Notes under the pieces: generated by a model | Databases searched by the model: none | The model's input: only the letters and a program-made list of their open reading frames with translations | Told to the model about the DNA's origin: nothing | Part shown: positions 22,011-34,491 of the stretch, piece by piece | How the letters are laid out: each line of letters opens with the position of its first letter | Position numbering within the stretch: position 1 is the stretch's first letter | Translations under genes and position numbers: made by a program | NCBI GenBank assembly: GCA_946122785.1 | Contig: CAMGYJ010000009.1 | Span: 30,167,633-30,231,632, forward strand | From: Linum tenue | Lineage: Eukaryota > Streptophyta > Magnoliopsida > Malpighiales > Linaceae | Length of the DNA: 64,000 bases | Direction of reading: 5' to 3'

Positions 22011-22957
22011 TTAGTGGAAGTTGGCATTGGACTTGTAAGTCGACCCAGTATTCCAATTCGAAGGGGCAACATTCATCGCATAGATGATCTCCTTAGTCGA
22101 GTAGGACTGGACCCTGAAAGACAGCGACTGACCACCCAGGCTCGAGAACGCCTGGTACGAAGCCCCCCAGTTATGGCTCATGCTGATCCACCCTGTCCTG
22201 CTTCCTTTCACCCACATCTGAGCAATGTCGCCTCCTCCAGCCACGTTCATCACGTACACCAGCAGCCAGTAACCGTTGCCCTGGAACTGGAACCTGATCC
22301 CGCCTTTCGGGGCACAGGGCACCCTGCGGAACATGACGGGGATGATCCCTGCCTTCCAATTGGCGATCCTCATGAAGGCCGGCTTGGACATGTCGAAGTG
22401 GGATCTGGGAGGGTTGCACCACCCGCCGTTGTTGGAGTCCTGGGACCAGTTGGGAGGGCAGATGTTGGTGGCGGTCACGGTGATGAAGGGCGTGGAGCCG
22501 TAGGACGAGTAGCAGTGAGGTGAATTCGTGCATTTTATCTGGAAGCACGCACCGCAGGAGTAGCCGTTGTTGAACAGCGTCGTGCTGAGTGCCGCCGTGT
22601 TGGTTCCGTACCCGTTTTGGAACAAATTTCCGTACCCACAAGCTCCCCCTATTAACAAAAAAAAAAAAAATGCAAGTGGCAATTCGTTAGAATGTGTCAC
22701 AAAAAACAACTTTATGAAAAATGAGAGTGCACAATGTGAGTCTATATATACGTACCCATGGTTGCGGAGGCGGTCTCGTCGCCGTAAAATGTGGCGTGGG
22801 CGAGGGACCATTTGCTCGGCCGGAAGACGGGCACACGTCTGACGGCGGAGGTGTAGCCAGCTGCGTCGATCGGGTGCGCGAAGACGAGACTAGATACTAC
22901 TGTTGTTGCTAGTAGTAGGAAGAAGCCATGTATCTTTGTGTTCCATGTAGAAGCCAT
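22011..22957 (-). CDS. EXPA13-like: alpha-expansin, EXPA13-like (two exons)
   Basis: Exon 1 is 22957-22756 and exon 2 is 22648-22011. The intron has GT and AG ends and splits the Gly codon of ATMG/GACGYG. The 279-residue product has a signal peptide (about residues 1-28), then an N-terminal extension with [16 protein letters not shown]. The double-psi beta-barrel domain follows, with eight or more Cys and the HFD motif near residues 151-153. The C-terminal expansin carbohydrate-binding domain contains [18 protein letters not shown]. Expansins loosen cellulose-xyloglucan contacts in acidified cell walls without hydrolysis. The ending YKSNANFH and the [12 protein letters not shown] segment resemble EXPA13. 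All expected features are intact. Confidence 0.92.
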
Positions 22958-23070
22958 TTTTTTGTTTTTCTTCTTTGCTTAATTATGGCTGATTCAGAAG
23001 GGGATTTTGGTGGGTTTTGTGTACGATGTGTGGCTGGATTGATGATTCATTTGACAAAGGTACGCTGCCC

Positions 23071-23077
23071 TTAAATA
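23071..23077 (-). promoter_or_regulatory. possible TATA box of the expansin gene
   Basis: The minus strand reads TATTTAA about 115 bp upstream of the start codon, a plausible plant core-promoter distance. Position and sequence are the only evidence. Confidence 0.35.
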
Positions 23078-23547
23078 CTCTTCTATTGAGAGGTTTGATC
23101 GATCGGCTTCCCTTAATTTAATTCCTGCCCTACAAAAGAATGGCCTTCGGCAGTTCGGCTTCGTGGGGGGCACGAAAGGGTGGGTTGGCGGCAGGCTCCC
23201 TAAGTCAATTAATTCTTTTCCAATCTAATTACTAATTAATGATTATGAAAGAAAAGAAGGGTTGACAGGGAATGTTTTTAGATTTTTGGTGGTGGTTGTC
23301 GTGCAAGCAGGTTTTCATGCTACATTGACACGTTTATTTTTTGTTTTAATTTTATACAATGACATGTTTTCCACCAGTATTAGTGCTTCTAATGAAGTTT
23401 TTGTCACAAATACATTGAAATGAGATTAGTTAAATTGTTGCTAGCTAAAATATTGAAATGGCATAGGCAAATTACAAAATTAGTATTGACACACCAAAGC
23501 ATAGCTGAAAATAGATTAGCTAGGTAAGATCTCCGATCCAATAAAAA

Positions 23548-23680
23548 AACGAAAAGGGTTTTGATCTAGTGGTAACCACTAATTTAGAACCTGAAGGTTT
23601 TAAGTTCTAATCTCTTAAGTAATACCTTAATTACAAAAAGATAAAAAAAACTATATCACCCTTATAAAAAAAATTCTAAA
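23548..23680 (+). mobile_element. SINE-like, tRNA-derived fragment
   Basis: The stretch gatctagtggtaaccac followed by ggttttaagttctaatctc has the spacing and flavour of diverged A and B box pol III promoter elements of plant tRNA-derived SINEs. An A-rich tail follows. The boundaries are approximate and no TSD was confirmed. Confidence 0.4.
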
Positions 23681-23983
23681 TAAAATGAGTTAAACACTTA
23701 CGGTATTCACTAAATAATGATGTTATACTTTGGTAGTAATAATTTTGTTACTTCAATGTCTTTGTTTACCCCTACACTACTTTTTTCCATGATTACCATG
23801 GTTATTTTGGGGTTTAAATAAGGAAATTAAAATTAGTGGAGGATGGATGTTGCTAAAATTGACTATTGCGAGATTTGGATATTGTTCCTTGGCATCGACC
23901 TGTCCAAATAGTGTCAACGATATGGTCAATACTATCATATTCATATGATCTCTACGTCAACATGTAGCATGCTTACACTAGTT
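23681..23983. other. AT-rich intergenic DNA
   Basis: I see no gene or definable repeat here. Confidence 0.4.
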
Positions 23984-23988
23984 AGTAC

Positions 23989-24346
23989 TGTTGATATGAC
24001 TTGAATCGGATTATCAGCCGCTACGACTGGTAATCGGGGGTCTCGCTGTATGGGATCAATGTTATTTGGGTTCGGGTTCTGGGCCTGGTCTGTAACCGTT
24101 TCCTTTGCCATATTGGATTAGGTTTAGACCCACATGGAGAAGTACTATAAATACTTCTCATACTCCTCTGTAATCTGTAATCTCCTCGATATAGTGAAAT
24201 CAGCTCTCTCTCGCCCGTGGACGTAGCTAACACACATCGTGTTAGTGAACCACGTAAATCGTGTGTCGTGTTTTCGATTCTCGCTTTCGTATTCTTGCTT
24301 TGTCGATTCCGGCGATTTCCCGATCCGTAGCAGCGCGTTTATAACA
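23989..24346 (+). mobile_element. solo LTR (358 bp)
   Basis: The sequence begins TGTTGATATG and ends TTTATAACA, with perfect 5-bp target duplications AGTAC at 23984-23988 and 24347-24351. A TATAAATA box at 24146-24153 sits where an LTR promoter should be and gives plus orientation. No internal domain is present, so this is a solo LTR left by LTR-LTR recombination. Its size and ends fit Ty1/copia, but the family is not proven. Confidence 0.85.
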
Positions 24347-24351
24347 AGTAC

Positions 24352-25689
24352 TATGAGATGGCCAAAACAAAATCGTGTCACATGACCGATATTGTAAAAT
24401 CAATTTATATCCGCACTCTTTTAGTTGTGTAAAATGGTCAAAGCATATATAATGTAATATTGGTTAAGCAGTTATCAGAATTTTATAACACGACCATGAT
24501 GCATAGATGAAGATTCAAGATAAAAAAGTAATTGCGTAAAATATTTACATTAATATTATTGTATAATATGATCGAGGATCTTATATTCAAATCCAAATTT
24601 GTATGTATGATACATCCAAGGTATCCGGCGTTGTAAATTAGAAACTAGTTAATTGAGTGGTACCTTGGCATACATTTGTTGGAGCGCTTAGTGGAGATGT
24701 TGAAAGTTGAAATTCCACACACGTTGAGATTCTGGAGATTATATGGATCCTTCAGTTCATTCCCTAGTCCCTAGATACGATATGGCTAATTATCCGTTCC
24801 CCTCGAAACATATATGAATATTGGAGAGAGGGAAAATAAAGAATCTTCATCTGAAGCAAAACAGATTAGGTATCGGACCAAAACAAAAGCAATTATGTGT
24901 ACGCACGTTTACTAATAGCATTAGAAATGGATGGCCATAATTTTGTAGTATAGCCATAATTTTATAGTATCTTATGTCGGCCGATATATTATAGATTTTC
25001 ATACATTTCACTATTTGGAGGAAGAGGGTTGATTCCCAAAATATTGTTATTTTTTTAATTTACCATCATATCGGTTTTAAAATTATTGACACATATATTG
25101 TGTTTTATGCAGGGAAAACAGCGAGTCCGCCCGAGATTCAGGCTAAGACGCTTTTTAAGATTTTTAGTTCAAATTGAGCGCACCCGCCCAAGTCTAAGGC
25201 GAGTATACTAAAACAAAAGTGGGGGCGCTTAACACACAGGCGGACGCGCCTCCCCTCGCTTTTTTACTTTCCCCGATATCTTTCTTACCTTATCTTCTTC
25301 CTCTCCAAACCAACCACCACCACCGCATCTCCTTCCGCCTTCCAGCAGTGGACCCGCCCCGGCCCCAAGCGTCGACGCAGGACAGAAAGGCGGCTTTTCC
25401 ACGACCTCAAGCAGACCCTCCAGTGACAGTGGTGGCATCGCCTCAGTCTCAAGCGAAGGTGTCGTCTGTCTTTCTTCTTCCCTCGCGCGCGCCTCCCAGC
25501 AGCAGCAGATATGGTTGGTTTTGGTTTGGGGAGAAGATGTCCGACACCGGCGAGGAAGCGGTCGCCGGCAGAGGAAGGGAGAGAGGGCGGCGAGTTCGTG
25601 GCGGCGGCGGGCAGTACCGAGGTGAGGATCTCGCCGGCGTCGGCGAGTTTTATTTTGTTTTGCTAATTTGTTTCATTTCCTAGGCTTAT
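24352..25689. other. intergenic; left flank of the mobile-domain/MULE region
   Basis: 24352-25080 is AT-rich with nothing recognised. 25100-25680 is GC-rich with an open frame from 25219 of low-complexity Pro/Arg/Gly sequence, which could be a leader or first exon of the decayed gene that follows. No family is recognised. Confidence 0.35.
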
Positions 25690-28270
25690 GGACAGTTCTT
25701 CCATGAGACCACCACCTACGACAATTGATCCAGATCTGGTCGATTCAATACTTCTTTGGGACACTGTCAACATCATGTCGACTCAGTTTGGGCAAACGAG
25801 GTAAGTCTTTCATAACAACTACTTCTTTAAAGTTCATTAGCTAGTTAGATTAGACTATTATAGATTTTTACTAGGTGAAATAAACTGAAATTAGAATGGA
25901 ATTACGTATGCAATTTTTTGAAATTAGCATAAGTTTAGACTAGATAGATTTTACTAAATGAAATTTGAATTACACATGAAATTGAATTAATATAAGTTTT
26001 GTGCACTATAGGATGGTGATCGACGTTATCATGTTCGAGGTATGACCAATTTAGTCACGTACCATCAACATTATCTGACGTACCTCGTCGAGGCGGGCTT
26101 CTCTAGTGTTCTGCCCCTGGTCCCTATGACCGCTGATGCAAGTTTGATTATTGCGCTCGTAGAGCGTTGGCGACCTGAGACATCGACCTTCCACTTGCCA
26201 TTTGGTGAGGTTACTGTCACTTTAGAGAACGTTGTGACACTGACCGATCTAGTGATCGATAGTGATGTCGTCGTAGTAGACAGACCAGATGAGGAGTGGT
26301 CGAAGATCTGTGTGAGACTATTAGGATATGCTCATAATGATCTTTCCGGCGGTGTCGTTAGGATTAGTTGGCTCAGGGAACAATTCAATAATCTATCGGC
26401 ACATGCATCACTAGAGACTACAGAGCAGTTTGCACGAGCTTATGCTCTATCTATAATGGAAGGTGTATTGTTCCCCGATCGGAGTGGAGCTATAGTTCAT
26501 CTACAATACCTACTCTTGGTGGAGGATTGGCAGAGAGTCGGATGGTTCGCTTGGGGAGAAGGTGTATTAGCCTACATGTACCCTGAGATGGGTAGGTCGG
26601 TTTTGCACATGACACAGTCCTCTTCCCTAGGAGGTGACCTTAGTGGATGGGTCCCCTTATTACAGCTCTAGGCGTGGGAGCAATTTTCACATAGGTCACC
26701 ACGACATACAGAGACGAGGGGGAAGATTACCGAGAACACATTCCCACGTGGTGTTTGATGGCTTCCGTCCAACACCTGTCAACACGGTGACCAGTTCTAT
26801 CAGTACAAGTTGTGGTTTGACGAGATGAAGACCATGGTGGTTAGTATATAACATTTCGTTTTAAAGAATAGTTTTCATTGGTTTGTTTTAGATTTAGGAG
26901 TAATCATGTGACCACTTTTTATGTGTAGTGGCGTCCTTACGTTTAGAGAGCTCTGAACCTCAGAGGTAGTATGATCCAGTCTGAGACGTTTCGAGCAGTA
27001 GTTCCACTGATATGTTTTTTAGCTGTGATGTGGCACCATCCAGACCGTGTGCTCCGACAGTTTGGCATGCTGCAGGATGAGCCACATCCGCCATAGAATG
27101 AGGCTGAGGTTAGGTTTTTCCTTCACTAGCCCCATCATGGGCCACTGGGTGGGCAGCAGTTGGTACTCGCCTCCAAAGTGTCGCTTGATTTGTAGAGCCG
27201 TCAACATGAGTTCATAGCGACTATGCCATACAATGAGGTTAATTTAGCCTACCACTCGGAGCATATGGAGTGGTATCGAGATGTTATCAGAAGTTTAGGC
27301 ACACGGAGATGAGCTGCAGTGGAGGCAGCGGTCAGATATTGATTGTTTCATATTTTCGTTTGATTTGTTTTGGAATTCGTAGTTGTGTGGAATCTCTGAT
27401 ATTTTAAATTTAATTGTCAGTACGACACCATGGAGTACGTTGAGCTGAGTTTACGTGATGGAGTATGGGCTGGAGGGATGTCCACCTACCAGATGATGGA
27501 GTTGGCTAACATGATGGCAGCAGGGGTTGTTGCTTTAGGTTTTGATGGGCGTCGACATCCGGATGAGACATTACCTGTACAGCAGAATCCTGCTGAGCAC
27601 AACCTTGCTAGGTGGCTGGAGCGTACAGATCCGGCACCGGACTGGGGCGTGCCAGAGCCACAGTTCAGGCGGAGCCCAGGAGGCATAGACAACGACGTAA
27701 GCATCACGACGTACTAACCCATTGAGGATTTCAGATCGTCAGCAAGCACAACCCGTCCGGCCTACTATGACGTTCCACTTCCAGTTGTAGTTTCAGCTGG
27801 ACACTTCTTTTGGATTTCAGGAAGGCACTTCTTCTGGATTTCAGGCAGGGCCCTCTTCAGCATTTCATGAGTCTTCTCAGCCGCAGTTTCAGCCAGAGAC
27901 TTCTCGGGAATTTCAACCACCAGTGGATAGCTTTCATACACCGCCGCAACATGCTATGATGGTAGGCGGATACAAGGCCTCAGGTAGTGATACTAGAGCA
28001 GCCTTAGGATAGAGAGACACGCTAGATGGGGATGCTACTTTATGGAATCGATGTGGTCTTATGACCAGCAGCTTCGGGCGCAGGGGTTTGGTAGCGGTGC
28101 ACTAGATGAGCATCCCCAGTCTCAGGTGGATGGTTTGTTCGGTACATAGGATCAGGATGATACAATGGAGGGAGATCAGCCCCGGCACGCAGAGGATAGG
28201 CCTCAATAGAACAGGCAGGCACCGAGCTGTGGTACTGGCGGCTATCTAGTGGCTCAACGTGGTGGTCGTT
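25690..28270 (+). pseudogene. plant mobile domain (PMD) protein of transposon type, decayed
   Basis: An N-terminal exon at about 25690-25800 (MDSSSMRPPPTTIDPD) ends at gtaagt. The next exon from about 26011 reads DGDRRYHVRGMTN and continues as the aminotransferase-like plant mobile domain to 26671 (AGFSSVLPLVPM, ERWRPETSTFHLPFGEVTVTL). The domain resumes in broken frames to about 27320 (HHPDRVLRQFG, EYVELSLRDG...) and ends in a Gln/Phe/Ser-rich tail. The frames of the first two exons do not join cleanly, and several stops interrupt the rest. PMD proteins occur both as host genes (MAIN/MAIL) and inside transposons. The MULE pieces next to it favour transposon origin. Confidence 0.7.
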
Positions 28271-28479
28271 AGTGAGACTATTATGTATTATGTTATTATT
28301 ATGTAGTTCTATGGTTATTATGTATCATTGTGGACGGTTTCTCATTTCATTATGTATTATGTTACTATTATGTATCATTGTGGACTATTTCTTATAACAT
28401 CGACGCCCACCATTATAGTTATCATGTGCTAACCTCTAACGAAGTTGATTTTGGTCCACCTAGTTATCACAAGAAATAT

Positions 28480-28965
28480 TTTTATCAGCGGCCATCTTCT
28501 TAAATTGCTCAACTTGACGATCGAACTTCTCCAAGCGTTTTTCTCTGGCTAACACAATAAATAACCATGAGTTAGATATATCTATAATAAAATTAAATTA
28601 AAATAAATAATACATAATTATAAATAACTGTAACAATGAAGGATTACCAACTCGAAAAAAGTTTATTATACATAATCCTGCTTTCAGTCTTCCTTTGCAA
28701 GTTGCTTGCATAGTGCCACATGCACCACCTGTCCACCTTCACTCTCAACCTCTTCCGATGTCACTCATGGCTTCATAGAGTCCTGCATGTCTATCTAAGA
28801 TGATGCATACATCATTTCTATCGGTCAAACCTTGAACGTGTCTTATGAACCATGGCCAACTATCAGTATTCTCGCTCTCCACTATGACAAATGCAATTAG
28901 AAAAATCTTCTTCCGGTCATCAAATGAGCTTGGCATGAGTAGCACTACTTTATACTTTCAATGGT
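28480..28965 (-). pseudogene. MULE (Mutator-like) transposase fragment
   Basis: On the minus strand IFLIAFVIVESENTDSWPWF, then DRNDVCIILDRHAGLYEA, match the MULE transposase catalytic region. A following WCMWHYASNLQRK resembles the conserved H-rich segment, and a degraded C-terminal piece lies beyond a probable intron at about 28560-28650. The upstream half of the catalytic domain is missing: the coding sequence is cut at about 28965, directly next to the terminal repeat. Confidence 0.75.
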
Positions 28966-28969
28966 TTTT

Positions 28970-29096
28970 GCATGGAAAATTTAACGAAGGATATATTTGA
29001 GAATTTATCATAGAGGGCCAATTTTAATGTGAAATATAGTAGAGGGGCATATTTGAGAAAAATGTATAGTAGAAGAGCATATTATACCTATAACCC
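28970..29096. repeat. right terminal repeat of a MULE
   Basis: The end ATTATACCTATAACCC (29081-29096) and the repeated AGTAGAGGGGCATATTTGAGA units are the same as the terminus of the 500-bp element at 44790-45289, for which a 9-bp duplication is present. The matching left terminus was not found. Confidence 0.6.
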
Positions 29097-29894
29097 TTAA
29101 ATTAAAGCACGAGAGTCTAACACTCTTTTTATTTATCCTATGGATTATTGGATTTTTATTGGTCAAATAATTCATCCATAGTTGTTCTGTTTTTTATTTT
29201 TTATTTATTAAATTTAGTTAAAATTTTGAGGCCACATTTTATTTCATAACATGATCTCTAGCATTATGCGAATATCATTTTTGGGTGTAATGATGAAATG
29301 CTCCACTAGAGACTACACTTTTTCCTAATTTTGTTCCAAGTCATGATTCTCAACTAATACAAGTTTGGTGTAGATTATCACGATGATTTTGTTGAACCTG
29401 GTTGAAGTGCTCTATCATTACTCAGTTAACCGTTTAGAGCACATATCTTAAGTAGACGGTAGAGGGGCGCCAAAGCCGAATTCCTTTGACCGCTACTGCG
29501 TTACTTGATTACACTTGCAGCAAACAAAAGCTCAGAACTCTTTTTTTTTTCTTCTTTCTTACTAGGGTTGAAGAAATGAAGAATGAGAAAGAATGAATTG
29601 CCATGTGGCAGATCTTTTTCTGCGTCCTAGGGCAGAGAATCAATCAAAGAGCTCTTGAGCTGGCCAAAATGATGTTTTTCTGTTTTTTGGTAGTTTTTTT
29701 GAAAATTGCAGTTTCACATTTCCCTCCACACATCCCTTATCCTCTTGCGTATCTCTCTTTGTTTCCATTCTACCTCACCTTTCTTTTCTTTCCGAGAAGA
29801 ATGAGACGCAAGATCAAAATGAACCCCATTAACACAATCCTTAAACCAGCCCCCAGCTTCATTAAAGCAGAGTAATTTTATTTTTGTTTTTACT
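29097..29894. other. upstream region of PGRL1
   Basis: No other gene is recognised. It presumably includes the PGRL1 promoter and 5' leader. A MULE terminus ends about 800 bp upstream of the start codon. Confidence 0.5.
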
Positions 29895-32280
29895 ATGGCT
29901 ACCAAATTGGCCTTCAGTTTGTCATCTCCTCGATTCTCCACTGCTCCCATAAGCAGGCCTTTCATTTCTCCATGTTCTTCCAAGGTTCAGCCGATCAGTG
30001 GAAGAAGACATGCTTGCCTCCGGAGAAGGATTTTCTTGGTTCCCGTCAAGGCTACTGCCGATCAGCAAGGTTTGGTTTTTTCTTTTTCCCCATGAAAAGA
30101 TTCCACATCAGTTAATCTCCCAAATGAACCTTCTGATTTGGTTGCGGTGATAAAGATCGATGCTTTATCAGTTTGGGTTGAAGTAATTCTCAGTTTTCAT
30201 CTGATTGCTTGAGTGATAGGGTGATTAGTGGGAATATTAGCCATCACTTTGGAATTGATGGACACAATTTGGTCCTTCGTTGAGTTGGAAGTCATTAGGA
30301 TTATGGATTGCCTTTGTCATGATATTGATTCATGGAATTAGCACAATTTTCTCCCTTTTGGGTTGATTGAATGATTGATGTTGCCCTGAAACTAATTGAA
30401 GATAGTTTTCATTGCCATCTCTAGTTGGTCAGTCAAATCCTGAGAACTGGTTGCTTAGAAGAATTCCATGTCCTTCAATTTGAGGTCTTTTTGTTTAGCC
30501 TTCGTGTCTCGTTTTTATTCTTCTCCTTCCCGAGCAATTCCTGAGCAAAGATCAAAACTTCTTCAAATTTGCAGGTCAGGTGCAAGAAGATGATGTAGTG
30601 GACAGCAAGATTCTGAACTACTGCAGCATAGAAAATAAGGACAAGAAGTCATTGGGAGAAATGGAGCAGGATTTTCTTCAAGCACTACAGGTACATTTCT
30701 TCTCACCCTAATTGCTTCTCTAGTTTTCATGATTCCATCAAATGAAGAGATGAACATTGAATTGGAGGACAAAAATTATGTGTCTTTCTTGCAGTCATTT
30801 TACTACGAAGGAAAAGCGATAATGTCTAACGAGGAATTCGACAATCTCAAGGAAGAACTGATGTGGGAAGGAAGCAGTGTTGTTATGCTATGTAGGTGAA
30901 CTGACATCTTGTGATGATGTCTTTGTACCATTTGGCTCAAATTCCTTCTATTCTTATCTGAATTTTTTTGTCATTTTTGCAGCTGCTGATGAGCAGAGGT
31001 TCTTGGAAGCTTCGATGGCATATGTAGCTGGGAACCCAATTCTGAGCGACAAAGAATTCGATGACCTAAAACTGAAGTTGAAGGTTTGTACTATGATGCA
31101 TTATGTGTGAAGTTACATTGTATGCACTCTTGGTACCCCTTGAAAATGGGCCGATCAGTGTACTTAATAATCAATCCCTGTTACTGATGATACATAATGC
31201 TAAATTGTCCAACTAACATCTTCTGAAAGAAGCATTGCTTTTGGTTCTCTCATGTTCTTATTTGTGCCGTTTCCAGACAGAAGGCAGTGACATTGTAGTT
31301 GAAGGTCCAAGATGCAGTCTTCGCAGCAGGAAGGTGTGCATTTCGCCTGGTTCATCTCCATTCTGCCCTTAATTCTACTACTACTTAGCGAATATGCTCA
31401 AATCTCTACTGCAGGTCTATAGTGACCTCAATGTGGACTACCTCAAGATGTTACTTCTGAATGTTCCGGCCACTGTTGTTGCACTTGGCTTGTAAGTCTG
31501 CTAAGCAACTCACTAAAATTTGTAGCACGAATCTACATTGTACATGCGACAGTCTTATAGCTAGAAATCTGGACCTGGAGAAATTCACCCTGAAACAACC
31601 TGGTTTCATCAGTGATTCCGGTTTTTGTTACCTGCAGGTTTTTCTTCTTGGATGATGTGACTGGCTTTGAGATCACATACCTTCTGGAAGTAAACAACTT
31701 TCCCTTTTTCTCTCGAGTTCCTTTCATAATCTTCCAAACATATTTGTTTTGGTTCTAACTTCCCGTCAAACTTCTGGTGAGCTGTACAGCTTCCGGAGCC
31801 ATTCAGTTTCATCTTCACTTGGTTTGCTGCGGTCCCTCTCATAGTCTGGGGAGCTCTAACGCTTACAAACGCAATCCTCAAGGATTTTATCATCCTCAAG
31901 GTGCGTATATGACATGTCCAACTTGCTCTACATCTCATACTAAACTCCTCTCCCGCTCCGAATCCTAATGCAATGACATCCATCCTCCAAACATCTCTCT
32001 GTCAGGGCCCGTGCCCAAACTGTGGCACTGAGAATGTCTCTTTCTTTGGAACCATACTCTCCATTTCCAATGGCGGCACTACCAACAACCTCAAATGCTC
32101 CAAGTAAGCTCTCTTGACTCACTCATCATCAAACAGCTAAAAACCCCATTTTAGTACTTACAACACAGCTGCAAGTCTGCCTCAACTGATATGCTTGCGC
32201 TTTTGCTCGCATTCTGCAACAGTTGTGGGACTGAACTGATCTACGATGCCAAATCGCGGCTGATCACTCTGCCAGATTGA
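29895..32280 (+). CDS. PGRL1: PGR5-like protein 1 (PGRL1), chloroplast thylakoid
   Basis: Ten exons: 29895-30069, 30575-30690, 30795-30891, 30983-31083, 31277-31333, 31415-31491, 31638-31689, 31790-31900, 32006-32103, 32223-32280. All introns are GT-AG and the total, 942 nt, encodes 313 residues. PGRL1 works with PGR5 in antimycin-sensitive cyclic electron flow around photosystem I. A Ser/Arg-rich transit peptide covers about residues 1-55. Cys75 (LNYCSIE) and Cys176 (GPRCSLR) match the redox Cys pair by motif and spacing. Two membrane spans lie near 193-215 and 230-252. The stromal C-terminal CxxC pairs are at 265/268 and 293/296. The conserved SFYYEGKAIMSNEEFDNLKE segment is present. Nothing appears broken. 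Confidence 0.95.
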
Positions 32281-32922
32281 AGCCTGGTTTTAGATGGTTA
32301 ATGGTAAATAATATGCACTCTTCTTCTAGGCCCTGTCTCTTCATCCATTCTACTGTACTGGCGAGACCGATGTATCGATATTGCTTGTAGGACAATGGAT
32401 GGTGTGAAGTCTAGGGTGGAGAATTTTGAAGCGACAGGAAGTGGAAATGGAAACTGAATTTAAGAATGGGAAAATAGGTTGTATAGTGAGGCCTGAGGGG
32501 ATGTGTTAAGAGGTTTTTGTTGCCCAAATGGATTCGATTAATAATGAAGAAGTCGACTTCACTGTCTATAATGGTACTTCATAAAGGCTGTACCTTTGTA
32601 GATTTTCCTAAATACCCATCTATGAGCTATAGGCCCTCATACATATATACGCTAGGTAAGGTCAGTTTTTGCTGGCCTCTCTGATCATTTGCCGGTGTTA
32701 ATCATTTTGCCAAGGTTAGCATGAATGGTAACTTGAACAAATGGATATAGTAACTTGAAACAGAGAAATGGAGGTTATCAGTTACACGTAGTAAGACGTA
32801 TAGACAACGACCATATATTCCAGTAACATTCAAGGTTCAGAAATGACCTGCAATCATCATCTAAAGTGCCTGGTGGAAGGGTGAAGGTCACTAAATTAGT
32901 TGGAGTCGATCGGATTAGGATT
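32281..32922. other. 3' flank of PGRL1 and intergenic DNA
   Basis: The first 300 bp are probably 3' untranslated sequence (an aataatgaag stretch near 32539). No other gene is seen. Confidence 0.45.
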
Positions 32923-33349
32923 AGGAGCGGCAATAGGGCAAGTTCATAGTGGTATCTCGATACCCATGCCCACCTCTTAACAGGTTGGATAATTTATTAC
33001 GAGGTGCTAGTCGGGGCAAGCCTGACCTATCTGAGTATGTAATTTAAAAGAAAAATATTAGTAATATGATTAAGGTCTTGTGTTGTGGAATTGCGATGTG
33101 GTTGCTCTGTTCTTAGGATCTGATACGCAGGGGAAGGATTCTGATCGTGAAAGTAAAATCCAAGAGAGATTACAATTTGGTTTTAGTGTTGATTTTAATC
33201 GAGCGCGAAACTCCGGACCACTTATTCCCGTTTTGGAAGCGGACATGGTGGGAGTACACTTCCGCACTAGTTTATGCATCTATGTAACCCTTAAAAAACG
33301 GCACGGGTATAGGTGTATCAAAATACACGTTTTTCGTGCCCACCCCTAA
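32923..33349. mobile_element. hAT-like miniature element, candidate
   Basis: The left end ttaggagcggcaataggg and right end gtgcccacccctaa are imperfect inverted copies of the TAGGGGTGGGCA-type hAT terminus seen elsewhere in this window. The interior carries GGGTATAGG/GATACCCATGCCC motifs. I could not find a convincing 8-bp duplication. Confidence 0.45.
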
Positions 33350-34491
33350 GTCGAAATTGTTATCGTGAATCGAATATATTTGTTTTTATCTTTTTTGTTT
33401 TCCCTAATGGACTTACGGGCTTTGTAAGGAATAATACGGGCTCTGCATCAAATGGACTTGTGTTGGTTTATACATGAGCTTTGTATGGAACGAGCACGTC
33501 GGGTGGTCGGGCTCAGAATAAGGTCGTGGGCTTGCCTCAACTTACTGCACCATTTCGGAGGAATCAAGGTTCGGAAAATCCAACACACAAAGTTCACTGA
33601 TTCCAACCGATGAATTCTCCGTCGTTTAGATGAGGAATTTAAATGACTAAATGAGAGATTTCAGCATAATTTTTTATTGTGCAAAATTTTAATTAAATAA
33701 CTCGTTTGGTAAAATGAGATATTTTAATATTAGAGATTTAAAGAACTTACAAGTGAGGGTTTTAAAATAGCTTATCAACATTAGCTATTTCGAAATCACT
33801 CATTGTCTTGTTCCTCCTCCACAATTTTGTCCCTTACAATTTTATTTTATTCCAAATCATACATACAAATCCAATCCTTCTTCTTCCCCTTTGTCTCGAT
33901 ACCTCACTCCTGACCGCCTTACTCGCTTCAAGATCGGACGACCACCGACTGAATCCGAACATAATCAACTCCTCCAAGATCAACAGGCGAGGACGGCGAC
34001 CTCCGACGCCTAGGGGAAACTCATGAGAGTCGAATTCCAAATCATATGATAAAACCACGATCAACTATAACGAAAACCACATTGAACTCATAATCTCATA
34101 TTAACATAATATGTTTCACCAACCACACCCATAATTGGGAGATGTGTGTATATAAGGGGTGACATCTCTCTTTCTCAAATACCCCTTTGTCCAAATCTCC
34201 TAAGCTTCAGAGGTGGTTTGATTCGTGGATTTGTATGATGAATTTGGTATGAAAATCCTTAAGGGAAATTCATTGTTCGCTTGCACTTTTTCTAGGGACC
34301 AAATCTGTGAGGCTCACGGAATTTCAAAGGTCCAAATTCGTGAACCTCACGGACTTATAAATCCCACATATTGATGTGAGATTTGAAACAAGCCATAAAT
34401 CTATGATAAAATTTTACCCATATACCCTCATGAACTTTTAATATTCCAAGGTTGCCCTCACACCTATTGTATATTAATACTAATCAATTAC
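33350..34491. other. gene-poor AT-rich DNA
   Basis: No gene is recognised. A short stretch near 33700-33800 (aactcgtttggtaaaatgag, tagctatttcgaaatcactc) echoes sequence at 11090-11150 inside the 2-kb hAT element and may be part of a related repeat. Confidence 0.3.

Noticed and set aside
22014..22523. Long plus-strand open frame
   Set aside because: It lies opposite expansin exon 2 and has no family features; it is a shadow of the GC-rich coding strand.
32923..33360. 8-bp duplication around the hAT-like candidate (gtcgat/gtcgaa)
   Set aside because: The left copy is not adjacent to the terminus, so it cannot count as a target duplication.
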